A stretch of DNA of 64,000 nt from Streptomyces sp. CB01249 (GTDB taxonomy: Bacteria; Actinomycetota; Actinomycetes; Streptomycetales; Streptomycetaceae): contig NZ_LISW01000004.1 in the NCBI RefSeq assembly GCF_001905735.1, positions 186,001 to 250,000 on the forward strand. The letters run 5' to 3'. This document shows, piece after piece, positions 53,019 through 62,055 of this stretch. Each line of letters begins with the position of its first letter. Position 1 is the stretch's first letter. A program made the position numbers and the translations under genes. The notes beneath the pieces were generated by a model. It searched no databases. It saw only the letters and a program-made list of their open reading frames with translations, and was not told the DNA's origin.

Positions 53019-53159
53019 GAGGAACTCTCCTGTCGATGCGCTGCGTGACCGCGCAGGGAACTGTGGCTGGCGCCGGGGCGGGGCGCGAGGGGGAATGTGG
53101 CCTCCCCCGGGCGTCCGTTAGCGTAGTCCTTCCGTGGCACCGAAGGAGATAAGGGTACG

Positions 53160-53927
53160 TTGAGCAATTCTGCCGACTCTCCCCCCGGGCCGGTCCGCCG
53201 CACCTTCCGGCACCCGGCCAGAGTGCTCACGGCTGCCGTTTTCGCCCTTGCCGGACTCATCTTCGTGACCAGCGCGAATACGGCGAAGGGCACCAATATC
53301 CGGACCGACGCCTCACTGCTGAAGCTTTCCGACCTCATCCAGCAGCGCAGCGAGAAGAACGCCGCCCTGGAGGAGTCCGCCGCATCCGTGCGCGAGGACG
53401 TCGACAGCCTGGCCCAGCGCGACAACGGCAGCACCAGGGCGGAGGCCGCCAGGCTCAAGGCGCTGGAGCGGACCGCGGGCACCACCGAGCTGTCCGGCCC
53501 GGCCGTCTCCGTCACGCTCAACGACGCCCCGCCCAACGCCACCGCCAGCCCCGGCTACCCCGACCCGCAGCCCAACGACCTGGTCATCCACCAGCAGGAC
53601 CTCCAGGCCGTCGTCAACGCCCTGTGGCAGGGCGGCGCCAAGGGCGTCAAGGTCATGGACCAGCGGCTGATCTCCACCAGCGCCGTGCGCTGCGTCGGCA
53701 ACACCCTGATCCTCCAGGGCCGGGTCTACTCGCCCCCGTACAAGATCACCGCGGTCGGTGACACCGCTGCGCTGCGACGGGCGCTGGACTCCTCGCCGGC
53801 GATCCAGAACTACCTGCTGTACGTGAAGGCGTACGGGCTCGGCTGGAAGGTGGACGAGCAGGGGACCGCGACCCTCCCCGGCTACTCGGGCACGGTGGAC
53901 CTGCACTACGCGGAGCCGGTGAAGTAG
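53160..53927 (+). CDS. DUF881 membrane protein
   Basis: The 255-residue protein has one N-terminal helix (RVLTAAVFALAGLIFVTSAN) and a coiled coil (LIQQRSEKNAALEESAASVR). A DUF881 fold follows (ELSGPAVSVTLNDAPPNATA, NDLVIHQQDLQAVVNALWQG, AKGVKVMDQRLISTSAVRCV). The start is TTG at 53160 with GGAGATAAGG upstream. It is divergent from crgA. DUF881 proteins lie near division genes in Gram-positives; exact role unknown. The extracytoplasmic domain should face the wall. Confidence 0.85.
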   Translation: MSNSADSPPGPVRRTFRHPARVLTAAVFALAGLIFVTSANTAKGTNIRTDASLLKLSDLIQQRSEKNAALEESAASVREDVDSLAQRDNGSTRAEAARLKALERTAGTTELSGPAVSVTLNDAPPNATASPGYPDPQPNDLVIHQQDLQAVVNALWQGGAKGVKVMDQRLISTSAVRCVGNTLILQGRVYSPPYKITAVGDTAALRRALDSSPAIQNYLLYVKAYGLGWKVDEQGTATLPGYSGTVDLHYAEPVK

Positions 53928-54021
53928 CAGACGGCGACAGGCGCCGCACAGCTTTCCACAGGCATCCCACGCCGGGCCCCGGGCCCTTTAGTCTGGACCC
54001 GGTACCGAATGGAGGGTCTGG

Positions 54022-54207
54022 ATGTACAGCTGGATCTGGCGGCATCTGCCGGGCAACGTGTGGGTGCGTGCGTTCATTTCGCTCGTGCTCGCCCTGGCGG
54101 TCGTCTATGTGCTGTTCCAGTACGTCTTCCCGTGGGCGGAGCCGCTGCTTCCGTTCGGCGACGTGACGGTCGACGGAGCGAGCGCGCCGACGGGGGCCGC
54201 CCGGTGA
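54022..54207 (+). CDS. Small membrane protein upstream of pabA
   Basis: The 61-residue protein has one helix (VRAFISLVLALAVVYVLFQY) between a Trp-rich start (MYSWIWRHLPGNVW) and a short acidic tail (GDVTVDGASAPTG). It ends in a GTGA overlap with the next gene, indicating coupling. A TTTCCACA element lies 60 bp upstream. The family is conserved in streptomycetes, but its role is unknown. Confidence 0.75.
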   Translation: MYSWIWRHLPGNVWVRAFISLVLALAVVYVLFQYVFPWAEPLLPFGDVTVDGASAPTGAAR

Positions 54208-54842
54208 GCGCCCGCATCCTGGTCGTGGACAACTACGACAGCTTCGTCTTCAACCTCGTCCAGTACCTCTACCAGCTCGGTGCCGAGTGCGAGGTGCTGC
54301 GCAACGACGAGGTGACCACGGCCCACGCGCAGGACGGCTTCGACGGCGTCCTGCTCTCCCCCGGCCCCGGCACCCCGGAGCACGCGGGCGTCTGCGTCGA
54401 CATGGTGCGGCACTGCGCGGCGACCGGCGTCCCGGTCTTCGGGGTCTGCCTGGGCATGCAGTCCATGGCGGTGGCGTACGGCGGCGTCGTCGGCCGCGCC
54501 CCCGAGCTGCTGCACGGCAAGACCTCGCCGGTGCTCCACGAGGGCGCGGGCGTCTTCGCCGGACTGCCCTCGCCGTTCACCGCGACCCGCTACCACTCGC
54601 TCGCCGCCGAACCGGACACCGTGCCCGACGAGCTGGAGGTCACCGCGCGGACCGCCGACGGCATCATCATGGGCCTCCGCCACCGCGAGCTGGCCGTCGA
54701 GGGCGTGCAGTTCCACCCGGAGTCGGTGCTCACCGAGCACGGCCACCTGATGCTGGCCAACTGGCTGGTGCGCTGCGGGGACACCGGAGCCGTCGAGAGG
54801 TCGGCGGGGCTCGCTCCGGTGGTGGGCAAGGCCGTCGCGTGA
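54204..54842 (+). CDS. pabA: Glutamine amidotransferase, aminodeoxychorismate/anthranilate synthase component II
   Basis: The 212-residue class I glutaminase has ILVVDNYDSFVFNLVQYLYQ, GVCLGMQSMAV (catalytic Cys near residue 81) and VEGVQFHPESVLTEHG with the His and Glu. It supplies ammonia for p-aminobenzoate or anthranilate synthesis; PabA/TrpG cannot be told apart by sequence alone. No chorismate-binding partner is in the window. It overlaps its neighbours by GTGA on both sides. Mtb carries trpG (Rv0013) at the same place. Confidence 0.92.
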   Translation: MSARILVVDNYDSFVFNLVQYLYQLGAECEVLRNDEVTTAHAQDGFDGVLLSPGPGTPEHAGVCVDMVRHCAATGVPVFGVCLGMQSMAVAYGGVVGRAPELLHGKTSPVLHEGAGVFAGLPSPFTATRYHSLAAEPDTVPDELEVTARTADGIIMGLRHRELAVEGVQFHPESVLTEHGHLMLANWLVRCGDTGAVERSAGLAPVVGKAVA

Positions 54843-56164
54843 CCCCACCCCGCCACGGAGCCGGGGCCGGGCAGGACGACCCGCACGATCCGCGGGCGTA
54901 CGAGGACCCGGGCGCGTTCGAGGCGGCGGTCCACCGGCTGGCGGACCCGTTGAACGACCCGCTGCCGGGCCCGGAGCCCGTGGCCCCGGAACCCGTGGTC
55001 CCGCAGCAGGCGCCCTACGAGCCACAGAGCCCTCAGCAGGCCCCGCAGGAGTGGTACGACCCCGATGGGTACCAACGGGACTGGTACGGCCACCAGGAGC
55101 CCGTACAGCCGCCTCTGGAGGCATCGCCGCCCGCGCCCGCCCCGCACGTCCCGGTCGGTCCGGGCCCCGCGGCCGTTCCGCAGCACCCTGCCTCCGAGGC
55201 CGTGGAGCCGGCCACGGAGGTCCTCGGCCGAATAGACGCGGGTGACCCGGTCGTGCCGGCGCCCCGCCCGGAGCCGGAAGCGCTCGCCGAGGCCGACGAG
55301 CCCGGAGGCGTACCCGACGCGGCCACGCCCACGCCCCCGCCCACCGGCGGACGCGCCGAGCGCAGGCGTGCCGCCAAGGGGCGCGGCCGCAGGCGTCCCG
55401 CACCGCGGCCCGGTCCCGAGAGCGCGGCCCCGGCGAAGCCCATGACGCGCATGGAGGCGCGCCGCGCGGCCAAGGCCGCCAAGGACAGCCCCGCAATCGT
55501 CATCAGCCGGGGCATCGGCGAACTCTTCATCACCCTGGGCGTCCTGATGCTCCTGTTCGTCACCTACCAGCTCTGGTGGACGAATGTGCGCGCCGACCAG
55601 ATCGCCGGCCGGGAGACGCACAAGATCCAGGACGACTGGGCCAAGAACGAGAAGACCCCCGAGAAGCAGGAAGCGTTCGAGCCGGGGCAGGGCTTCGCCA
55701 TCATCCACATCCCCAAGCTGGACGTCGTCACGCCGATCGCCGAGGGCACCAGCAAGGAGAAGGTCCTCGACCGGGGCATGGTCGGCCACTACAGCGAGAA
55801 GCCGCTGAAGACGGCGATGCCCTCTGCGAAGGAGGGCAACTTCGCGCTGGCCGGCCACCGCAACACCCATGGCGAACCGTTCCGCTACATCAACCGCCTG
55901 AAGCCCGGCGACCCGATCGTGGTCGAGACCCGGGAGGCGTACTACACGTACGAGATGACGAGCGAGCTGGCGCAGACCTCGCCCTCCAACGTCTCCGTGA
56001 TCGCGCCGGTGCCGGAGCAGTCCGGGTTCACCAAGCCCGGCCGGTACATCACCTTGACGACGTGTACGCCGGAATTCACGAGTACGTACCGTTTGATCGT
56101 CTGGGGCAAGATGGTCGACGAACGGCCGCGCAGCGAGGGGAAGCCCGACGTGCTCGCGGACTGA
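54839..56164 (+). CDS. srtE1: Class E sortase
   Basis: The 441-residue transpeptidase has a long Pro/Glu-rich cytoplasmic tail (about 1-215). A membrane anchor follows (GIGELFITLGVLMLLFVTYQ), then the sortase barrel with catalytic His in FALAGHRNTHGEPF and Cys in ITLTTCTPEFTST followed by YRLIVWGK (Arg). Class E sortases recognise LAXTG and attach chaplins in Streptomyces. GTG at 54839 overlaps pabA by GTGA. The second sortase follows 33 nt later. The numbering E1/E2 is by position. Confidence 0.92.
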   Translation: MTPPRHGAGAGQDDPHDPRAYEDPGAFEAAVHRLADPLNDPLPGPEPVAPEPVVPQQAPYEPQSPQQAPQEWYDPDGYQRDWYGHQEPVQPPLEASPPAPAPHVPVGPGPAAVPQHPASEAVEPATEVLGRIDAGDPVVPAPRPEPEALAEADEPGGVPDAATPTPPPTGGRAERRRAAKGRGRRRPAPRPGPESAAPAKPMTRMEARRAAKAAKDSPAIVISRGIGELFITLGVLMLLFVTYQLWWTNVRADQIAGRETHKIQDDWAKNEKTPEKQEAFEPGQGFAIIHIPKLDVVTPIAEGTSKEKVLDRGMVGHYSEKPLKTAMPSAKEGNFALAGHRNTHGEPFRYINRLKPGDPIVVETREAYYTYEMTSELAQTSPSNVSVIAPVPEQSGFTKPGRYITLTTCTPEFTSTYRLIVWGKMVDERPRSEGKPDVLAD

Positions 56165-56197
56165 ACGGGCCGGACGCCATGAAGACAGGGCGGTGCG

Positions 56198-56926
56198 ATG
56201 ACAGCGACGACCGAGGACCAGGAACGGACCGACGAGTCCGCGCCACCTACGCGGAAGGGCGGTCGCCATCCCTTCGCGACCGCGGTCAGTGTCTTCGGTG
56301 AACTGCTCATCACCGCAGGTCTGGTGCTCGGCCTCTTCGTCGTCTACTCGCTGTGGTGGACGAACGTGCTCGCCGACCGCGAGGCCACCAAGCAGGGCCA
56401 CACCGTCCGCGACAAGTGGGCCGACGGCCCCGGCGCGCTGGACACCAAGGACGGCATCGGCTTCCTCCACGTCCCGTCTATGAAGAACGGCGAGGTGCTC
56501 GTCAAGAAGGGCACCGACACCGACATCCTCAACGACGGCGTCGCCGGCTACTACACCGATCCGGTGAAATCCGCGCTCCCCTCCGCCAAGGAGGGCAACT
56601 TCTCGCTGGCCGCCCACCGGGACGGGCACGGGGCGAAGTTCCACAACATCGACAAGGTGCACACCGGGGACGCGATCGTCTTCGAGACGAAGGACACCTG
56701 GTACGTCTACAAGGTGTTCAGCGAGCTTCCGGAGACGTCCAAGTACAACGTCGACGTGCTGGGCCCCGTCCCGAAGGGCTCGGGCGCGAAGAAGGCCGGC
56801 CGCTACATCACGCTCACGACCTGCACCCCGGTCTACACGTCCAAGTACCGCTACATCGTCTGGGGCGAGCTGGTCCGCACGGAGAAGGTCGACCGCGACC
56901 GCACGAAGCCGGTGGAGCTGCGCTGA
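56198..56926 (+). CDS. srtE2: Class E sortase, second copy
   Basis: The 242-residue enzyme has a short cytoplasmic segment, an anchor (VFGELLITAGLVLGLFVVYS) and the same catalytic set: FSLAAHRDGHG with His, ITLTTCTPVYTSKYRYIVWG with Cys and Arg. It is about half the size of the neighbour, lacking the Pro-rich tail. Both share LWWTNVxAD after the helix, showing recent duplication. ATG at 56198 is preceded by GGGCGGTGCG. Both are needed for aerial development in S. coelicolor by published work. A terminator lies 17 nt after the stop. Confidence 0.92.
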   Translation: MTATTEDQERTDESAPPTRKGGRHPFATAVSVFGELLITAGLVLGLFVVYSLWWTNVLADREATKQGHTVRDKWADGPGALDTKDGIGFLHVPSMKNGEVLVKKGTDTDILNDGVAGYYTDPVKSALPSAKEGNFSLAAHRDGHGAKFHNIDKVHTGDAIVFETKDTWYVYKVFSELPETSKYNVDVLGPVPKGSGAKKAGRYITLTTCTPVYTSKYRYIVWGELVRTEKVDRDRTKPVELR

Positions 56927-56943
56927 CGGTTGTGCTGTGACGC

Positions 56944-56984
56944 CGGAGGGCCCCGGTCACCTTCGCGGTGACCGGGGCCCTCCG
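56944..56984. terminator. Bidirectional terminator between srtE2 and pknB
   Basis: An 18-bp stem pairs CGGAGGGCCCCGGTCACC (56944-56961) with its exact complement (56967-56984) around TTCGC. The flanks lack long T-runs. It lies between convergent genes. Confidence 0.85.
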
Positions 56985-57006
56985 TTCGTACGGGGTGCGG
57001 AGCGGG

Positions 57007-58998
57007 TCAGTGACCCCTGCCGCCGTTCGGGCCGCCGAAGATGTTGCCGCCGGCGTCGATGGTGTTCAGGGTGACCGTGCTTCCCTTGTCCACCTGCTGG
57101 TTCGCCCCGGGGGTGCTCATGACCACCTTGGCGTCCGGCTTGTCGACCGAACCGGGACCGAGTGCGACGACCAGGCCCATGCCCTCCAGCTGAGCCTTCG
57201 CGTCCTGGTACGACTTGCCGGCGATGTCGTCCGGGATGGTGACCTTCTCCGGCTCGGCCGGGCCCTTGGAGACCTTGAGGATGATCGAGGTGTCCTTGCC
57301 GACCTTCTCGTTGGCCGCGGGGGTCTGCTCGACCACCGTGCCTGCGGGCTTGTCGGAGTCGACATCGCTACGACCGATGTTCTTGAAGCCGTTCCCGGTC
57401 AGCTGGTTCACCGCGTCGTCGTAAGAGCGACCCGTCACCGGTGGCATGGTGAGCAGCTTCTCCGTGGCGACCTTGAGCGTGACCTCGGAGTTCTCCTCGG
57501 CCTTCGTGTCGCCCTTCGGGGACTGCTCCAGGACGGTGCCGGGATCGGCCTGGTCGGACTCGACCGAGGTGACGTTGACGGTGAAGCCGCGCTTCTCAAG
57601 GATTTCGCGGGCGTTGTCCTCGGACTTCTCGGTGACATCCGGAACCTCGACCTTCGGCGGGCCGCTGGAGACGAAGACCGTGAGGGTCTCCTGCTCCTTC
57701 ATCTGCCCGTCCTCCGGCGTCTGGCGGCAGATCTTGCCCTTGGGCTGGTCCTTGCACTCTTCCTTCGGGCCGACCTTCAGAATGATGTTGGTGTTGTCGG
57801 CCTGTTTCTGGGCGTCCTGGACCGTGCTGCCGACCACGTTGGGCACGTCGAACGCGCCGTCGTCGCCACCGTCGCCGCCGAAGACCGCCTTGCCGATGAG
57901 GATCGCGCCGATCAGCACCAGGATGCCCGCGACGACCAGGAGGATCGTCGAGGTGTGGTTCTTCTTCTGCCTGCGGCGGTCGGGGCGGTCGTCGTAGCCG
58001 TAGCCCCCGTCGTCCGGGTTCACTGGCGGCAGCATCGACGTGCGCTCGCCGCTCTGGTCGGCGGCGCGCAGGGCGGTGGTGGGCTGGTCGTTGTCGTACC
58101 CGCCGGGGTAGCCGCCGCCGTAACCCGCCGCACCCATCGCGGCGGTCGCGGCGACCGGCTGGCCGTCGAGGCACGCCTCGATGTCGGCGCGCATCTCGTC
58201 GGCCGACTGGTAGCGGTAGTCCGGGTCCTTGGTGAGGGCCTTCAGCACGATCGCGTCCATCGCGGGCGTGATCTCGGGATCGAAGTTGCTCGGCGGCTGC
58301 GGCTCCTCCCGTACGTGCTGGTACGCGACCGCCACCGGGGAGTCCCCGACGAACGGGGGCCGGACGGTCAGCAGCTCGTAGAGCAGGCAGCCGGTCGAGT
58401 AGAGGTCGGACCGTGCGTCGACCTGCTCGCCCTTGGCCTGCTCCGGGGAGAGGTACTGGGCGGTGCCGATGACGGCCGCGGTCTGGGTCATCGTCATGCC
58501 GGAGTCGCCCATGGCGCGGGCGATGCCGAAGTCCATGACCTTGACCTGTCCGGTCCGGGTCAGCATGACGTTGGCCGGCTTGATGTCCCGGTGGACGATG
58601 CCCGCGCGGTGCGAGTACTCCAGCGCCTGGAGGATGCCCACCGTCATTTCGAGCGTCCGCTCGGGCAGCAGTCTGCGCCCGGAGTGCAGCAGCTCGCGGA
58701 GCGTCGAGCCGTCGACGTACTCCATGACGATGTACGGGATGGAGACCCCGTCGACGTAGTCCTCGCCGGTGTCGTACACCGCGACGATCGCCGGATGGTT
58801 GAGCGAGGCGGCGGACTGGGCCTCACGGCGGAACCGGGCCTGGAAGGACGGGTCACGGGCGAGGTCCGCCCGGAGCGTCTTCACGGCGACGGTGCGGCCG
58901 AGCCGGGTGTCGTGGGCGAGGTAGACCTCGGCCATGCCACCACGGCCGAGCACCGAGCCCAGCTCGTACCGGCCGCCTAGGCGACGCGGCTCTTCCAT
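57007..58998 (-). CDS. pknB: PASTA-domain serine/threonine kinase PknB
   Basis: The 663-residue kinase has P-loop LGRGGMAEVYLAHD, catalytic Lys in VAVKTLRADL, HRDIKPANVM and DFGIARAMG (residues about 10-275). A linker, one helix (ILLVVAGILVLIGAILIGKA) and four PASTA repeats that read muropeptides or lipid II fill the exterior. The ATG at 58998 fits MEEPRRLGGRYELG. It is the last gene of the fha-pstP-rodA-pbpA-pknB series, 167 nt after pbpA. It should control growth and wall synthesis by phosphorylating division proteins and FHA partners. Confidence 0.95.
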   Translation of the reverse strand: MEEPRRLGGRYELGSVLGRGGMAEVYLAHDTRLGRTVAVKTLRADLARDPSFQARFRREAQSAASLNHPAIVAVYDTGEDYVDGVSIPYIVMEYVDGSTLRELLHSGRRLLPERTLEMTVGILQALEYSHRAGIVHRDIKPANVMLTRTGQVKVMDFGIARAMGDSGMTMTQTAAVIGTAQYLSPEQAKGEQVDARSDLYSTGCLLYELLTVRPPFVGDSPVAVAYQHVREEPQPPSNFDPEITPAMDAIVLKALTKDPDYRYQSADEMRADIEACLDGQPVAATAAMGAAGYGGGYPGGYDNDQPTTALRAADQSGERTSMLPPVNPDDGGYGYDDRPDRRRQKKNHTSTILLVVAGILVLIGAILIGKAVFGGDGGDDGAFDVPNVVGSTVQDAQKQADNTNIILKVGPKEECKDQPKGKICRQTPEDGQMKEQETLTVFVSSGPPKVEVPDVTEKSEDNAREILEKRGFTVNVTSVESDQADPGTVLEQSPKGDTKAEENSEVTLKVATEKLLTMPPVTGRSYDDAVNQLTGNGFKNIGRSDVDSDKPAGTVVEQTPAANEKVGKDTSIILKVSKGPAEPEKVTIPDDIAGKSYQDAKAQLEGMGLVVALGPGSVDKPDAKVVMSTPGANQQVDKGSTVTLNTIDAGGNIFGGPNGGRGH

Positions 58999-59165
58999 AA
59001 CTGTTCCAGCCCTCTCCGTCAGTCCTGACCGCACCGGTGTGCGGTCCGGCGGTGTGCTGTTCGCGCATACGCTACCGGCCGCGCATCAGCTGATCGGCCC
59101 GCAGGCAATACCTGATATCCGACCGGTATCCGCAGAGGCGCTTTCGCGGCCGGGTGTGAGCGGTC

Positions 59166-60623
59166 TCACTTCTCGCTGTCGATGACCGCCTTCATGACCG
59201 CCTTCGCGATCGGGGCGGCCAGGCCACCACCGGAGATGTTCTCGCGGGTGGCGCTGCTGTCCTCCACGACGACGGCCACCGCCACCGGCGAACCGTTGTC
59301 GGTCTTCGCGTACGAGATGAACCACGCGTACGGGTTGCCCTTGTTGTTCAGACCGTTCTGGGCGGTACCGGTCTTGCCGCCGACCGTGACGTTCGGGATC
59401 TGGGCCCTCGTGCCCGTGCCCTCCTTGACGACGGTCTCCATCATTTCCTGAAGCTTCTGGGCGTTCTCCGCCGAGAGGGGCCGGCTGAACTCTTCCTTCT
59501 CGTGCGTGTAGATGACGTCCAGGTTGGGCGCCTTGCGCTCGGCGACCATGTACGGCTGCATGAGCTTGCCGTCGTTGGCGACGGCGGAGGCGACCATCGC
59601 CATCTGGAGCGGGGTGGCGCGGTTGGACGCCTGGCCGATGCCGGCCATGGCGTTCTGCGGCCGGTTGTCCTCGGGGTACACGCTGGCGTTCGAGCGGACC
59701 GGGGTGAAGATCTCCTTGTTGAAGCCGAACTTGCCGGCCTCGTCGATCATCTTCTGGTTGCCCAGGTCATCGCTGATCTTGCCGAAGACGGTGTTGCAGG
59801 AGTACCGCAGCGCCTCGCGGAGCGAGGCGTTCTTGCACGGGATGCTGCCCTCGTTGGGCAGGTCGTCGGTCGACTGCGGCAGGCGCCAGGGAAGCGGCGA
59901 CTTCGTGTCCTCGTCGATGTCGTCGTAGAGCCCGTTCTCCAGGGCGGCGGCCGCGGTGACGACCTTGAACGTCGAGCCGGGCGGGTAGGTCTCGCGCAGC
60001 GCCCGGTTGAGCATCGGCTTGTTCTTGTCGTCCTTCAGGGACTGCCACGCCTTGCTGTCGGACACGCCGTTGCCCGCGAAGGACGAGGGGTCGTACGAGG
60101 GGGTGCTGGCGAGCGCCAGGATGGCGCCGGTCCGCGGGTCGAGGGCGGCGACGGCGCCCTTCTTGTCGCCGAGGCCCTCGAAGGCGGCCTTCTGGGCCGC
60201 GCCGTTGAGCGTGGTGACGACGTTGCCGCCGGTCCTCTCCTCACCGGTGAACATCGACATCGTCCGGTTGAAGAACAGCTGGTCGTCGTTGCCGGTGAGG
60301 ATGCCGTCCTCGAGGTTCTCCAGCTGGGTGGCGCCGAACGCCTGCGAGGAGTAGCCGGTCACGGGGGCCCACATGGGGCCGTCCTTCCAGACCCGCTTGT
60401 ACTTGAAGTCGCTGCCCTTGGTCTCGGCGGACCCGGTGATCGACTTGCCGTCCACGATGATGTTGCCGCGCTCATGGGCGTACCGCTCGATGCGGACGCG
60501 GCGGTTCTCGTCGCGGGTGTTGAGGGCGTCGGCCTTCACGTACTGCAGGTAGTTGGTCCGCGCGAGCAGGGCGAAGATCAGGACGCCGCAGAAGATCGCG
60601 ATCCGGCGCAGGGGCTTGTTCAC
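59166..60623 (-). CDS. pbpA: Penicillin-binding protein PbpA (class B transpeptidase)
   Basis: The 485-residue class B PBP has one N-terminal anchor (RRIAIFCGVLIFALLARTNY). The transpeptidase domain has PPGSTFKVVTAAAALENG (catalytic Ser), YSCN and GGKTGTAQNG. It works with the SEDS polymerase in the overlapping gene (4 nt overlap). GTG start at 60623. An FtsI-like role in septation or polar growth is inferred. It lacks PASTA domains. Confidence 0.93.
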   Translation of the reverse strand: MNKPLRRIAIFCGVLIFALLARTNYLQYVKADALNTRDENRRVRIERYAHERGNIIVDGKSITGSAETKGSDFKYKRVWKDGPMWAPVTGYSSQAFGATQLENLEDGILTGNDDQLFFNRTMSMFTGEERTGGNVVTTLNGAAQKAAFEGLGDKKGAVAALDPRTGAILALASTPSYDPSSFAGNGVSDSKAWQSLKDDKNKPMLNRALRETYPPGSTFKVVTAAAALENGLYDDIDEDTKSPLPWRLPQSTDDLPNEGSIPCKNASLREALRYSCNTVFGKISDDLGNQKMIDEAGKFGFNKEIFTPVRSNASVYPEDNRPQNAMAGIGQASNRATPLQMAMVASAVANDGKLMQPYMVAERKAPNLDVIYTHEKEEFSRPLSAENAQKLQEMMETVVKEGTGTRAQIPNVTVGGKTGTAQNGLNNKGNPYAWFISYAKTDNGSPVAVAVVVEDSSATRENISGGGLAAPIAKAVMKAVIDSEK

Positions 60624-62032
60624 GGGCGGACCACCTGGGTCATCTCGGCGTCGGTCGAGGGTGCGGGGGCGGGCGCGGGGCGGCGGGCGGTGTCGCTGAT
60701 GCGGATGAGGATGCCGATCAGGGCCCAGTTGGCGATCACGGACGAACCACCGGCCGCGAGGAACGGCATCGTCATACCGGTGAGCGGGATCAGACCCATG
60801 ACGCCGCCGGCGACCACGAAGACCTGGATCGCGAAGGCGCCGGAGAGGCCGATCGCGAGGAGCTTGCCGAACGGGTCGCGGGCGGCGAGCGCCGTGCGGA
60901 CACCGCGTTCCACGATGAGGCCGTAGACCAGCAGGACGGCCATCATCCCGGCGAGGCCGAGCTCGTCACCGACGGTGGCGAGGATGAAGTCGGCGTTGGC
61001 GGCGAAGCCGATCAGGTCGGAGTGGCCCTGGCCCCAGCCCGAGCCGAGCGTGCCGCCCGACCCGAAGGACATGATGGCGTTGCCGATCTGCTCGCAGGCG
61101 CCGTCCGTGTGGAAGCACTTGAACGGGTCCTGCCAGGCGGTCACACGGGCCTCGACGTGCGGCTCGAAGGTCGCGACGCCGACGGCTCCGGCCGCCGACA
61201 TCAGGAGACCGAAGACGATCCAGCTGGTCCGCTCGGTGGCGACGTACAGCATGATCACGAAGAGGCCGAAGAACAGCAGTGACGTTCCGAGGTCGGTCTC
61301 GAAGACCAGGATCAGGATCGACAGCGCCCAGATGACGAGGATGGGGCCCAGGTCGCGTCCGCGCGGCAGGTACAGCCCCATGAAGCGGCGGCTGGCGAGC
61401 GCCAGCGCGTCCCGTTTGACCATGAGATACCCGGCGAAGAAGATCGCGATGATGATCTTCGCGAACTCTCCGGGCTGGATGGAGAAGCCGGCGATGTTGA
61501 TCCAGATCTTCGCGCCGAACTTGGCCGGGAAGAACATCGGCAGGATCAGCAGGAACAGCGCGGCCGCCATCGAGATGTACGTGTAGCGCTGCAGGATGCG
61601 GTGGTCCTTCAGCAGCAGCAGTACGCCGACGAAGAGCGCCACACCGACCGCCGAGTACATCAGCTGACGGGGGGCGGACGGGGTGAACACCCCGAAGGCG
61701 CTTTCGGCGTCCCTGATCAGCTTCGGCGACTGGTCGAGCCGCCAGATCAGCACCAGCCCCAGCCCGTTGAGCAGCGTGGCCAGCGGCAGCAGCAGCGGGT
61801 CCGCGTACCGGGCGAACTTCCGCACCACGAGATGGGCGACACCGCCGAGCAGGACGAGCCCCGCCCCGTAGCCGAACATGCCGGACGGCAGTTTGCCGTC
61901 CATGGCCAGGCCCACGTTGGCGTAGGCGAACACCGAGATGGCGATGGCGAAGCCCATCATCATCAGTTCGGTGTTGCGCCTGCTCGGTGCGTCGATCGCG
62001 CCGATCGTGGTCGTGTTGGTGACAACGCTCAT
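60620..62032 (-). CDS. rodA: SEDS peptidoglycan polymerase (RodA/FtsW family)
   Basis: The 470-residue membrane protein has about ten helices and the SEDS landmarks ILVFETDLGTSLLFFGLFVI, WGQGHSDLIGFAANADFILA (catalytic region) and GVMGLIPLTGMTMPFLAAGG. It polymerises glycan with the PBP coded by the overlapping pbpA. The N-terminal tail SVVTNTTTIGAIDAPSRRN is longer than in E. coli RodA. It lies 23 nt after the phosphatase gene. RodA and FtsW cannot be separated here by sequence alone. Confidence 0.92.
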   Translation of the reverse strand: MSVVTNTTTIGAIDAPSRRNTELMMMGFAIAISVFAYANVGLAMDGKLPSGMFGYGAGLVLLGGVAHLVVRKFARYADPLLLPLATLLNGLGLVLIWRLDQSPKLIRDAESAFGVFTPSAPRQLMYSAVGVALFVGVLLLLKDHRILQRYTYISMAAALFLLILPMFFPAKFGAKIWINIAGFSIQPGEFAKIIIAIFFAGYLMVKRDALALASRRFMGLYLPRGRDLGPILVIWALSILILVFETDLGTSLLFFGLFVIMLYVATERTSWIVFGLLMSAAGAVGVATFEPHVEARVTAWQDPFKCFHTDGACEQIGNAIMSFGSGGTLGSGWGQGHSDLIGFAANADFILATVGDELGLAGMMAVLLVYGLIVERGVRTALAARDPFGKLLAIGLSGAFAIQVFVVAGGVMGLIPLTGMTMPFLAAGGSSVIANWALIGILIRISDTARRPAPAPAPSTDAEMTQVVRP

Positions 62033-62055
62033 GGTGCTGAAGGCCCCCTACGGCT

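Noticed and set aside
53950..53960. TTTCCACA element as a DnaA box
   Set aside because: A single partial match with no second site nearby; chance is sufficient.
54287..54838. Upstream extension of the first sortase
   Set aside because: It is the shadow frame of pabA; the GTG at 54839 in a GTGA overlap fits better.
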